A stretch of DNA of 64,000 nucleotides, taken from Nocardioides malaquae (lineage in GTDB: Bacteria; Actinomycetota; Actinomycetes; Propionibacteriales; Nocardioidaceae). Below, in pieces: positions 34,339-41,879 of the stretch. Within the stretch, counting starts at the first letter, position 1. Each line of letters begins with the position of its first letter. The translations under genes were made by a program, and so were the position numbers. Under the pieces are notes generated by a model, which worked only from the letters and a program-made list of their open reading frames with translations, had not been told where the DNA came from and ran no database searches. The stretch is from positions 1 to 64,000 of the forward strand of contig NZ_JADCSA010000012.1 of the NCBI RefSeq assembly GCF_015070385.1. Reading direction: 5' to 3'.

Positions 34339-36690
34339 CTACCCAGCGGCCGGAGCGCCAGCCAGCAGCACGTCCAGCAGGCGCCGGGCCCCGGCCTTGT
34401 CGAGGGGGTTGTTGGCGTTGCCGCACTTGGGTGACTGGATGCACGACGGGCACCCCTCGAAGCACTCGCAGGCCGCGATCGTCTCCCGGGTCGCGGTCAG
34501 CCACTCGACGGCGGCCCGGTAGCCCCGCTCCGCGAAGCCCGCCCCGCCCGGGTGGCCGTCGTGCACGAAGACGGTCAGCAGGTCGGTGTCGGGGTGTCGG
34601 GCGGTGGAGACGCCACCGATGTCCCAGCGGTCGCAGGTGGCGAAGAGCGGCAGCAGGCCGATCGAGCAGTGCTCCGCGGCGTGGGCCGCGCCGGGCAGGT
34701 CGACCGCGTCGAGGCCGGCAGCCGCCAAGGCGTGGTCGGGCACGGTCCACCAGACGGCGGTGGTGCGCAGCGACCGTGGCGGCAGGTCGAGCGGGTGCTC
34801 GGCGACCACGTCGCCACCGGGTTGGCGACGCACCAGGTAGGAGACGACCTGGCTGGTCACGTCGACGTCGCCCACGTGCAGGGTGCAGTCACCCCACCGC
34901 ACGCGCTCGCGGGTCTCCACGATCGCGATGTCGGTGGTCTCCCGCGCCGACGTGGAGTGGTCGACGTCGCGCCGCTGCAGGATCGCGACCCGGTCCTCCA
35001 GGTCGAGGTCGTCGACCACCCAGGTCTCCCCCCGGTGCAGGTAGACGGCGCCGGGGTGGGCCGTCGAGTGCACCGAGGCGGCGTCGACGGTGCCGACCAC
35101 GCGACCACTGTCGCTCTCGACCAGCTGGAAGGCCGCGCCCCCGGTGGAGCGGATGTCGGTGTGGTCACTGGGGCGGGCCGCGTCGGTCCAGAACCAACCG
35201 CGGGGCCGTCGTCGCAGCAGCCCGTTGGCGACCAGCCCGTCGGCGACCTCGCGGGCCCGCGGACCGAAGAGCGGCAGGTCGGCCTCGGTCAGCGGGATCT
35301 CGTGCGCCGCGGCGCACAGGTGCGGAGCGAGCACGTAGGGGTTGTCCGGGTCGAACGCCGTCGCCTCCACCGGGGCGCCGAGCAGCGCCTCGGGGTGGGC
35401 GACCAGGTAGGTGTCCAGCGGGTCGTCACGGGCGATCAGCACGGCGAGCGCGTCCTGCCCGTCGCGCCCCGCTCGCCCGACCTGTTGCCAGAACGCCGCC
35501 CGGGTGCCGGGGAAGCCCGCGACCAGCACGGCGTCTAGACCGCTCACGTCGATGCCCAGCTCCAGTGCGTTGGTCGCCGCCAGACCGGTCAGCCGGCCCG
35601 CCCGCAGCGAGGCCTCGAGGTCACGGCGCTCCTCGGGCAGGTAGCCGCCGCGGTAGGCCGCCACCCGCCCCGGCAGCGAGGGGTCGACGTCGGCCAACAG
35701 CTCCTGGGTGCGCACCGCGACCTGCTCGGCGGCGCGCCGGGAGCGTACGAACGCCAACGTCGCGACGTCCTGGACGACCAGGTCGGCCAGCAGGTCGGCC
35801 GCCTCGGAGGAGGCGGCACGCCGCACCGGCGCGCCGTTCTCGCCGGCGTAGGTGGTCAGCGGCGGCTCCCACAGGCCGATCTGCACCCGGCCGCGTGGCG
35901 AGTGGTCGGCGGTCAGGGCCACGTGGTCGAGGCCGGTCAGCCGAGTCGCTGCCGTCTCGGGCTCGGCGACCGTCGCCGAGCAGAGCACGAACGTGGGGGA
36001 GGCGCCGTACGCCCCCGCGACGCGCCGCAGCCGGCGCAGCACCTGCGCGACGTGGGCCCCGAAGACGCCGCGGTAGTGGTGGCACTCGTCGACCACCACC
36101 CACCGCAGCTTCGCCAGGAAGCGAGCCCATCGCTGATGCGCCGGCACGAGCGAGCGGTGGAGCATGTCGGGGTTGGTGAGCAGGTACTCCCCGTGGTCGC
36201 GCGCCCAGTCGCGTTGCTCCCGGCTGCTGTCGCCGTCGTGGGTCGTGACCCGTACGCCCGTGCGCAGGTCGGTGAGCCCGGCGAGCTGGTCCTGGGCGAG
36301 CGCCTTGGTCGGCGACACGTAGAGCGCGGTGGCGCCTCGCTCGTCGCGGGCGCCGCGCGACTCCAGGATGCCGGTGAGCACGGGCAGCTGGTAGGCCAAC
36401 GACTTGCCCGAGGCGGTGCCGGTGGCGAGCACGACGTGCTGCCCGGCGCGCACGGCGTCGGCCGCGACGACCTGGTGGAGCCAGGGCTCCTCGACCCCGC
36501 GGGCCGTGAAGGCCGCCCGGACCGACGGGTGCACCCACTCCGGCCACGGCGCCGTGGTGGCCGCGCGGGCGGGCAGCTCCTCGACGTGCCGCAGGCGCTC
36601 GTCGCGCCCCGGCACGCCCGACAGCCGCGTCATCGCGTCACCCAGCCGGTGCGCGGAGGCACGGGGTGAGGAGGGGGTCGTCGGCGGCAC
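34339..36690 (-). CDS. DEAD/DEAH-box helicase, MrfA/YprA-like, with DUF1998 zinc domain
   Basis: 783-aa superfamily 2 helicase. Walker A is ATGTASGKS (89-97), the DEAH-type box is DECHHYRG, motif III VLCSATV, and the second RecA domain has VGRAGRDGQ. The C-terminal region has four closely spaced cysteines (CECFEGCPSC and SPKCGN), the metal-binding part of the DUF1998/MZB domain. Bacillus MrfA with this architecture acts in mitomycin-lesion repair; the mycobacterial homologue Rv3649 lies at the same place beside the Tad block. GTG start at 36690. Divergent from the BldG-like gene. Confidence 0.92.
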   Translation of the reverse strand: MPPTTPSSPRASAHRLGDAMTRLSGVPGRDERLRHVEELPARAATTAPWPEWVHPSVRAAFTARGVEEPWLHQVVAADAVRAGQHVVLATGTASGKSLAYQLPVLTGILESRGARDERGATALYVSPTKALAQDQLAGLTDLRTGVRVTTHDGDSSREQRDWARDHGEYLLTNPDMLHRSLVPAHQRWARFLAKLRWVVVDECHHYRGVFGAHVAQVLRRLRRVAGAYGASPTFVLCSATVAEPETAATRLTGLDHVALTADHSPRGRVQIGLWEPPLTTYAGENGAPVRRAASSEAADLLADLVVQDVATLAFVRSRRAAEQVAVRTQELLADVDPSLPGRVAAYRGGYLPEERRDLEASLRAGRLTGLAATNALELGIDVSGLDAVLVAGFPGTRAAFWQQVGRAGRDGQDALAVLIARDDPLDTYLVAHPEALLGAPVEATAFDPDNPYVLAPHLCAAAHEIPLTEADLPLFGPRAREVADGLVANGLLRRRPRGWFWTDAARPSDHTDIRSTGGAAFQLVESDSGRVVGTVDAASVHSTAHPGAVYLHRGETWVVDDLDLEDRVAILQRRDVDHSTSARETTDIAIVETRERVRWGDCTLHVGDVDVTSQVVSYLVRRQPGGDVVAEHPLDLPPRSLRTTAVWWTVPDHALAAAGLDAVDLPGAAHAAEHCSIGLLPLFATCDRWDIGGVSTARHPDTDLLTVFVHDGHPGGAGFAERGYRAAVEWLTATRETIAACECFEGCPSCIQSPKCGNANNPLDKAGARRLLDVLLAGAPAAG

Positions 36691-36877
36691 CTGTCCAGTC
36701 TGACAAGAGCCGCCGACAGTCGTCTGGGCACCGTGTCACGATGGGGCGCGTCCGACGTGTCGTCCCACGTGGCGTCACGCGGCCACCGGTCGTTTGTTAG
36801 CCTGCCCAGAGCCGCATGAGCAGGACTCTGGCGGTGTCTCGGCATGGGGCCGGGTGCTAACCGGGAGGAGTGACAAG

Positions 36878-37213
36878 GTGGACTTGACGCTGGAGACGGT
36901 CGAGACCTCTGGCCGGACCGTGATCGCGGTCGGCGGTGAGATCGACGTCTACACCGCGCCGAAGCTGCGCGACACCATCACCGATCTGGTGGCTGCGGGT
37001 TCCTACGACCTCGTCGTCGACCTCAGTGCCGTGGAGTTCCTCGACTCGACCGGGTTGGGTGTGCTCGTGGGTGGACTGAAGAAGGTCCGCTCCCACGACG
37101 GCACCCTGTCCCTGGTCTGCGCCCAGGACCGACTGCTGAAGATCTTCCGGATCACGGGCCTGTCGAAGGTGTTCGACATCCACGCCGACCAGGCGGCGGC
37201 GCTCGCCAACTGA
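36878..37213 (+). CDS. bldG: BldG/SpoIIAA-like anti-sigma factor antagonist
   Basis: 111 aa, a single STAS domain. The phosphorylatable serine is Ser57 in [17 protein letters not shown], the same position as in Streptomyces BldG. Unphosphorylated protein of this family binds anti-sigma factors and frees sigma factors. GTG start with GGGAGGAG 8 bases upstream; a longer frame exists but lacks homology. It is next to the helicase and the Tad block as in Streptomyces, but no anti-sigma kinase gene is adjacent here. Confidence 0.88.
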   Translation: MDLTLETVETSGRTVIAVGGEIDVYTAPKLRDTITDLVAAGSYDLVVDLSAVEFLDSTGLGVLVGGLKKVRSHDGTLSLVCAQDRLLKIFRITGLSKVFDIHADQAAALAN

Positions 37214-37222
37214 TCCTCACCG

Positions 37223-37254
37223 AAAGGACGCGGCCCCTCCCGGCCGCGTCCTTT
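37223..37254 (+). terminator. Rho-independent terminator behind bldG
   Basis: Perfect 13-bp stem (37223-37235 with 37242-37254), 6-nt loop, ending in CCTTTTG: the clearest intrinsic terminator in the window. It starts 10 bp after the bldG stop. Confidence 0.9.
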
Positions 37255-37365
37255 TGCATTGTGTCTCTAGTGGCACCGTGCCTCTGGCGTGACCGGGGTC
37301 ACATCTGCGTAGAGTGTCGAGCCAACCGGAACCAACCCCCGGACTCCTCTCGCACGGAGGCGCAG

Positions 37366-39684
37366 ATGACTCGATCCGTCGTGGCAGCAGCAGTCGGACC
37401 CACTCCTGAGCTCAGCGGCACCAACCTGGTGCTGGTCGCCGTCGTCCTGGGCATCTCCCTGGCCGCCTTGGCGATGGCCGCCGTCTTCCGCAGCCAGGTG
37501 CTCGCGGCCTCCGACGGCACCCCGCGCATGCAGGAGATCGCCCGCGCGGTGCAGGAGGGCGCCAACGCCTACCTGGCCCGCCAGTTCCGCACCCTGGCCG
37601 TCTTCGTCGTCATCGCCTTCTTCGTGCTGCTGGCGCTGCCGGCGGCCGACCTCGGCGTGCGGATGGGCCGATCCATCTTCTTCGTGCTGGGGGCTGGCTT
37701 CTCCGCCGCCATCGGCTACCTCGGCATGTCGCTGGCCGTGCGCGCCAACGTGCGCGTCGCCTCCGCCGCGGAGACCGAGGGCCGCGAGCCGGCGATGACC
37801 GTCGGCTTCCGCACCGGCGCCTTCGTCGGCATGACGACCGTCGGCCTGGGCCTGCTGGGCGCCAGCTCGGTGGTGCTGATCTTCCGCGACGAGGCCGCCC
37901 ACGTGCTCGAGGGCTTCGGCTTCGGCGCCGCGCTGCTGGCGATGTTCATGCGGGTCGGCGGCGGCATCTTCACCAAGGCCGCCGACGTGGGCGCCGACCT
38001 GGTCGGCAAGGTCGAGCACAACATCCCCGAGGACGACCCGCGCAACGCCGCGACGATCGCCGACAACGTGGGCGACAACGTGGGCGACTGCGCCGGCATG
38101 GCCGCCGACCTCTTCGAGTCGTACGCCGTCACGCTGGTCGCCGCGCTCATCCTCGGGTCGCAGGCCTTCGGTGACGCCGGCCTCGTCTACCCGCTGCTGA
38201 TCCCCGCGGTGGGTGCGCTGACGGCCGTGCTCGGCGTCTTCCTCACCCGCGCCAAGGCCGGCCAGAACGGCCTGACGACCATCAACCGGGCGTTCTACAT
38301 CTCGGCCGCGGTGGGCGGCCTCGGCTCGGTCGTCCTGTCCTACCTCTACCTGCCGGCGTCGTTCTCGGAGTTCGCCAACGTCACCGGGGCCGACATGGGC
38401 ACCGCCAGCGGCGACCCGCGGCTCATCGCCGCCGCCGCGGTGGTCATCGGCATCGTCATGGCCGCCGCCATCCTCACCCTCACCGGCTACTACACCGGCA
38501 CCGAGCACGGACCGGTGAAGGAGGTCACCCGCACGTCGCTGACCGGCCCCGCGACCGTGATCCTGTCGGGTCTCAGCGTCGGCTTCGAGTCCGCGGTCTT
38601 CACGACCCTGGTCATCGGCGCCGCGGTCATGGGTGGCTACCTGCTGGGCGGCGCGACCCTGACGGTCTCGCTCTTCGCGGTGGCGCTGGCCGGGTGCGGA
38701 CTGCTCACCACCGTCGGCGTGATCGTCGCCATGGACACCTTCGGCCCGGTCGCCGACAACGCCCAGGGCATCGCGGAGATGTCGGGCGACGTCAGCGAGG
38801 AGGGCGCGCAGATCCTCACCGAGCTCGACGCGGTCGGCAACACCACCAAGGCGATCACCAAGGGCATCGCGATCGCGACGGCGGTGCTGGCCGCGACCGC
38901 ACTCTTCGGCTCCTACGCGACCTCGGTGGCCACCGCGTTCGCGGAGTCGGGGGCGAGCGAGGCGCTCGACTTCACCGTCTTCAGCCCGGCCATCCTGGTG
39001 GGCATCCTGCTGGGTGCCTCGGTGGTCTTCCTCTTCTCGGGCCTGGCCATCAACGCCGTCGCCCGGGCTGCGGGCGCGGTGGTGCTGGAGGTGCGGCGCC
39101 AGTTCCGCGAGATCCCCGGGATCATGGAGGGCACCGGCCGTCCGGAGTACGGCAAGGTCGTCGACATCGTCACCCGCGACTCGCTGCGCGAGCTGGTCAC
39201 CCCCGGCGTGCTCGCCGTGATGGCGCCCGTCGCGGTCGGCTTCGGTCTGGGCGTGGAGGCGCTCGCCGGATTCCTGGCCGGGGCGATCGGTGCCGGCACC
39301 CTGATGGCGGTCTTCCTCGCCAACTCCGGTGGCGCCTGGGACAACGCCAAGAAGCTCGTCGAGGACGGCCATCACGGCGGCAAGGGGTCGGAGGCGCACG
39401 CGGCGACGGTCATCGGTGACACCGTGGGCGACCCGTTCAAGGACACTGCCGGCCCGGCGATCAACCCGCTGCTCAAGGTGATGAACCTGGTCTCGCTGCT
39501 GATCGCCGCCACCGTCGTGCAGGTGAGCATGGGGGCCGACGAGAACCCGGTGCTGCGTTACGGGATCGCGTTCGTGGCGCTGGCGATCGTGGTGGTCGTG
39601 GTGGTGCTGTCGAAGTCGCGCGGCAACCAGATGCCGACCAGCGACGCCGACGCCCCCGAGGCGTTGCAGCAGCACCTGCGCTGA
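37366..39684 (+). CDS. hppA: Proton-translocating membrane pyrophosphatase
   Basis: 772-aa integral membrane pump (about 16 helices) that couples pyrophosphate hydrolysis to proton export. The substrate site is intact: DVGADLVGKVE, EDDPRNAATIADNVGDN-type Asp clusters with DCAGMAADLFESY, and the C-terminal GGAWDNAKK and DTVGDPFKDTAGPAINP. The segment GNTTKAITKG has Lys and Thr at the positions that distinguish the K+-independent class from the K+-dependent class (Ala/Gly). Start at ATG 37366 with GGAGG upstream, giving the normal N-terminal helix. Confidence 0.95.
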   Translation: MTRSVVAAAVGPTPELSGTNLVLVAVVLGISLAALAMAAVFRSQVLAASDGTPRMQEIARAVQEGANAYLARQFRTLAVFVVIAFFVLLALPAADLGVRMGRSIFFVLGAGFSAAIGYLGMSLAVRANVRVASAAETEGREPAMTVGFRTGAFVGMTTVGLGLLGASSVVLIFRDEAAHVLEGFGFGAALLAMFMRVGGGIFTKAADVGADLVGKVEHNIPEDDPRNAATIADNVGDNVGDCAGMAADLFESYAVTLVAALILGSQAFGDAGLVYPLLIPAVGALTAVLGVFLTRAKAGQNGLTTINRAFYISAAVGGLGSVVLSYLYLPASFSEFANVTGADMGTASGDPRLIAAAAVVIGIVMAAAILTLTGYYTGTEHGPVKEVTRTSLTGPATVILSGLSVGFESAVFTTLVIGAAVMGGYLLGGATLTVSLFAVALAGCGLLTTVGVIVAMDTFGPVADNAQGIAEMSGDVSEEGAQILTELDAVGNTTKAITKGIAIATAVLAATALFGSYATSVATAFAESGASEALDFTVFSPAILVGILLGASVVFLFSGLAINAVARAAGAVVLEVRRQFREIPGIMEGTGRPEYGKVVDIVTRDSLRELVTPGVLAVMAPVAVGFGLGVEALAGFLAGAIGAGTLMAVFLANSGGAWDNAKKLVEDGHHGGKGSEAHAATVIGDTVGDPFKDTAGPAINPLLKVMNLVSLLIAATVVQVSMGADENPVLRYGIAFVALAIVVVVVVLSKSRGNQMPTSDADAPEALQQHLR

Positions 39685-39740
39685 CCTAGGGTCGTCGCCA
39701 GTCGGGGTGCGGAGGGCGCCCTGGGGAGAGGGAGACCCAC

Positions 39741-40274
39741 GTGAAGCTGCGCATCCGATCGCTGGCCCTGGCGCCGGTCGTCGCGCTCGCCCTGACCGCC
39801 TGCGGAGCCTCGGAGGAGGAGTACGCGGAGGCGATGACCGACGGACTCTCCTCCGCGGAGTCCCAGCCCATCAGCCAGGCCAAGGCCGGCTGTGTCTCGG
39901 ACGCCTTCGTCGGACGCCTCGGCACCGAGCGCCTCGGCGAGATGGGTGACCCGGCCGACCTGGAGGCGGCAGCCCGTTCGCTCTCCTTCCCGGGCCTCAA
40001 CCTGACCGAGGCCGAGGGCAACGACCTCTACGACGACTTCATCTCCTGCGACACCGACCTCAACGGGCTGGTGACCGCCGAGCTGGCGGACCAGGGCCTG
40101 GCCCTGCCCGACGAGCTGATGGAGTGCCTGTCGAAGAAGCTCTCCGCCGAGCAGATGCGCGGCTACTTCGTGCCGCTGATGCGCTCGGGCCAGACCGACA
40201 TCAAGCGCCCGGTGATGAAGAAGATCGAGCGTGGCGTCGTCACGTGCGCCGAGGAGTTCGGCCCCCAGGGGTGA
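39741..40274 (+). CDS. Hypothetical lipoprotein
   Basis: 177 aa. Lipoprotein signal with lipobox LTAC (Cys21), then acidic EEEYAEAMTDGL. The mature part is helical and contains four further cysteines (AGCVSDAF, ISCDTDL, MECLSKKL, VVTCAEEF) that could form two disulfides. Not recognised as a family. GTG start with GGGGAGAGGGAG upstream. It lies 56 bp after hppA and 20 bp before the methyltransferase gene, so it could be transcribed with either. Confidence 0.75.
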   Translation: MKLRIRSLALAPVVALALTACGASEEEYAEAMTDGLSSAESQPISQAKAGCVSDAFVGRLGTERLGEMGDPADLEAAARSLSFPGLNLTEAEGNDLYDDFISCDTDLNGLVTAELADQGLALPDELMECLSKKLSAEQMRGYFVPLMRSGQTDIKRPVMKKIERGVVTCAEEFGPQG

Positions 40275-40294
40275 CGGCTGGGAGGATGGGCACC

Positions 40295-41794
40295 ATGCCT
40301 GACCTCCCGCTCCTCGCCGACGCCCACCTGCCCGGTCAGCTCCGCTCCGCGCTCGAGCGGGCGAGCTTCACCTACGCGACCGTCGCCGACCTGCTCGGGC
40401 CCCGCGCGCACGAGGCGCTGGGACGCAACGAGACGACGCCCGGCGAGCGGGTCACCCGCGGCGGCAGCCCGTTGGAGACCCTGACCCGGTTGTTCACGCT
40501 GCAGCGTCCGGTGACCCGTGCGCACGCCGACACGGCGTTGCCGGGCCTGGTCGACCGGCTGGTCGAGGCCGGCGTCCTGGAGGGCTCGGCGGGCGAGCTG
40601 CGCGCCGCGGTGGACGTACGCCCCTACGCCAGCGACGACGGTGACGGCTCCGACGCGTCGGCGGACCTCTGGGTCCTCTCCGACCTGACGCCCGGGATGG
40701 ACGGCCGCCCCCACCGGGTGGGCGGAGACTACGTGCTCGGCGTGAGTCCGGCGTCGACGTCGCTGGCGCAGCTGACGATGCGTACGCCGGTGGCGCGCGC
40801 CCTGGACCTCGGCACCGGCTGCGGGGTGCAGGCGCTCCACCTGGCGACGCACGCCGATGCGGTGGTCGCCACCGACGTCAACGCCCGCGCCCTGACGATG
40901 GCCCGCTTCACGATGGCGCTCAACGGCATCGACACCGTCGACGTGCGCGACGGCTCGTTCTTCGAGCCGGTGGCCGGCGAGAAGTTCGACCTGATCGCCA
41001 CCAACCCCCCGTTCGTGATCTCTCCGGCGACCGGCGAACGGCTGGTCTACCGCGACTCCGGCCTGCCCGGCGACCAGGTGGTGGAGCACGTGGTCCGCCG
41101 CGGCGTCGACCACCTCTCCGAGGGCGGTTGGCTGCAGGTGCTCGCCAACTGGGCGGTCGCCGAGGGCACGCCCTGGGACGAGCGGCTCGCGGCCTGGCTG
41201 CCCGACGGCACGTCGGCCTTCGTCGTGCAGCGCGAGGTGCTGGACCCCGCTGCCTACGTCGAGCTCTGGCTCAAGGACGCCGGCCTGCACGGCGGCCCGG
41301 ACTACACCGAGCGCTACGACACCTGGCTGGGCTGGATGGAGGCCCAGGGGATCGAAGGCATCGGCTTCGGCTGGATCAACGTGCGGCGGGGAGGTGAGGC
41401 CCGCGAGCTCCTCGACTGGCCCTACGACGTGGAGCAGCCGATCGCGCCCGCGATCGAGGAGTGGGAGGCCTCCCACGACGCGCTCGCCGGTGTCGACGAC
41501 CTGTCGGCCGAACGCCTCGTCGTGCGCTCCGACGTACGCCAGGAGACGCAGGGGGCTCCCGGTGCCGAGGATCCGGAGACGATCGTGCTGCGTCAGCAGC
41601 GGGGGATGCGTCGTGCCCGTCAGGTCGACACCCTCGAGGCGGCCATGGTCGGCGCATGCGACGGTGACCTGGAGGTCGGCCAGATCCTCGACGCGGTGGC
41701 GAGCCTGCTGGGGCAGGACCCCGAGGGCGTACGCACGCAGGTGCTGCCGGCGGTGCGCGAGATGGTGGCCGAGGGGTTCCTCGACCTGGCCTGA
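40295..41794 (+). CDS. Large class I methyltransferase (NPPF-type)
   Basis: 499 aa. After an N-terminal helical domain of about 150 residues comes a SAM-binding domain: ALDLGTGCGVQALHLATHA, ATDVNARALTMARFTMALNG and the catalytic NPPFVIS motif of N6-adenine/N5-glutamine methyltransferases (HemK/RlmG-like). The C-terminal 150 residues are an accessory domain of unknown role. Orthologues occur beside hppA/bldG genes in other actinobacteria. ATG at 40295 chosen because GGGAGG lies about 9 bases before; an ATG 9 bp upstream would have the SD touching it. The target is unknown. Confidence 0.85.
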   Translation: MPDLPLLADAHLPGQLRSALERASFTYATVADLLGPRAHEALGRNETTPGERVTRGGSPLETLTRLFTLQRPVTRAHADTALPGLVDRLVEAGVLEGSAGELRAAVDVRPYASDDGDGSDASADLWVLSDLTPGMDGRPHRVGGDYVLGVSPASTSLAQLTMRTPVARALDLGTGCGVQALHLATHADAVVATDVNARALTMARFTMALNGIDTVDVRDGSFFEPVAGEKFDLIATNPPFVISPATGERLVYRDSGLPGDQVVEHVVRRGVDHLSEGGWLQVLANWAVAEGTPWDERLAAWLPDGTSAFVVQREVLDPAAYVELWLKDAGLHGGPDYTERYDTWLGWMEAQGIEGIGFGWINVRRGGEARELLDWPYDVEQPIAPAIEEWEASHDALAGVDDLSAERLVVRSDVRQETQGAPGAEDPETIVLRQQRGMRRARQVDTLEAAMVGACDGDLEVGQILDAVASLLGQDPEGVRTQVLPAVREMVAEGFLDLA

Positions 41795-41821
41795 GTCAGG
41801 CCTGGCCCGGGCGTGACGCAG

Positions 41822-41853
41822 ACTGCCCGCCAGGCCGAGGCCTGACGGGCAGT
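41822..41853. terminator. Bidirectional terminator
   Basis: Arms at 41822-41836 and 41839-41853 pair over 14 of 15 positions, the apex pairs probably opening as a loop. It lies between the convergent methyltransferase (+) and secreted-protein (-) genes. Confidence 0.7.
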
Positions 41854-41879
41854 GCTGCGAGCGGTGTGCTCGTCGGCCG

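Noticed and set aside
37267-39675. 802-codon open frame on the minus strand across hppA
   Set aside because: Shadow of hppA; the translation is His/Arg/Asp/Gln-rich and typical of a reverse reading of membrane-protein codons.
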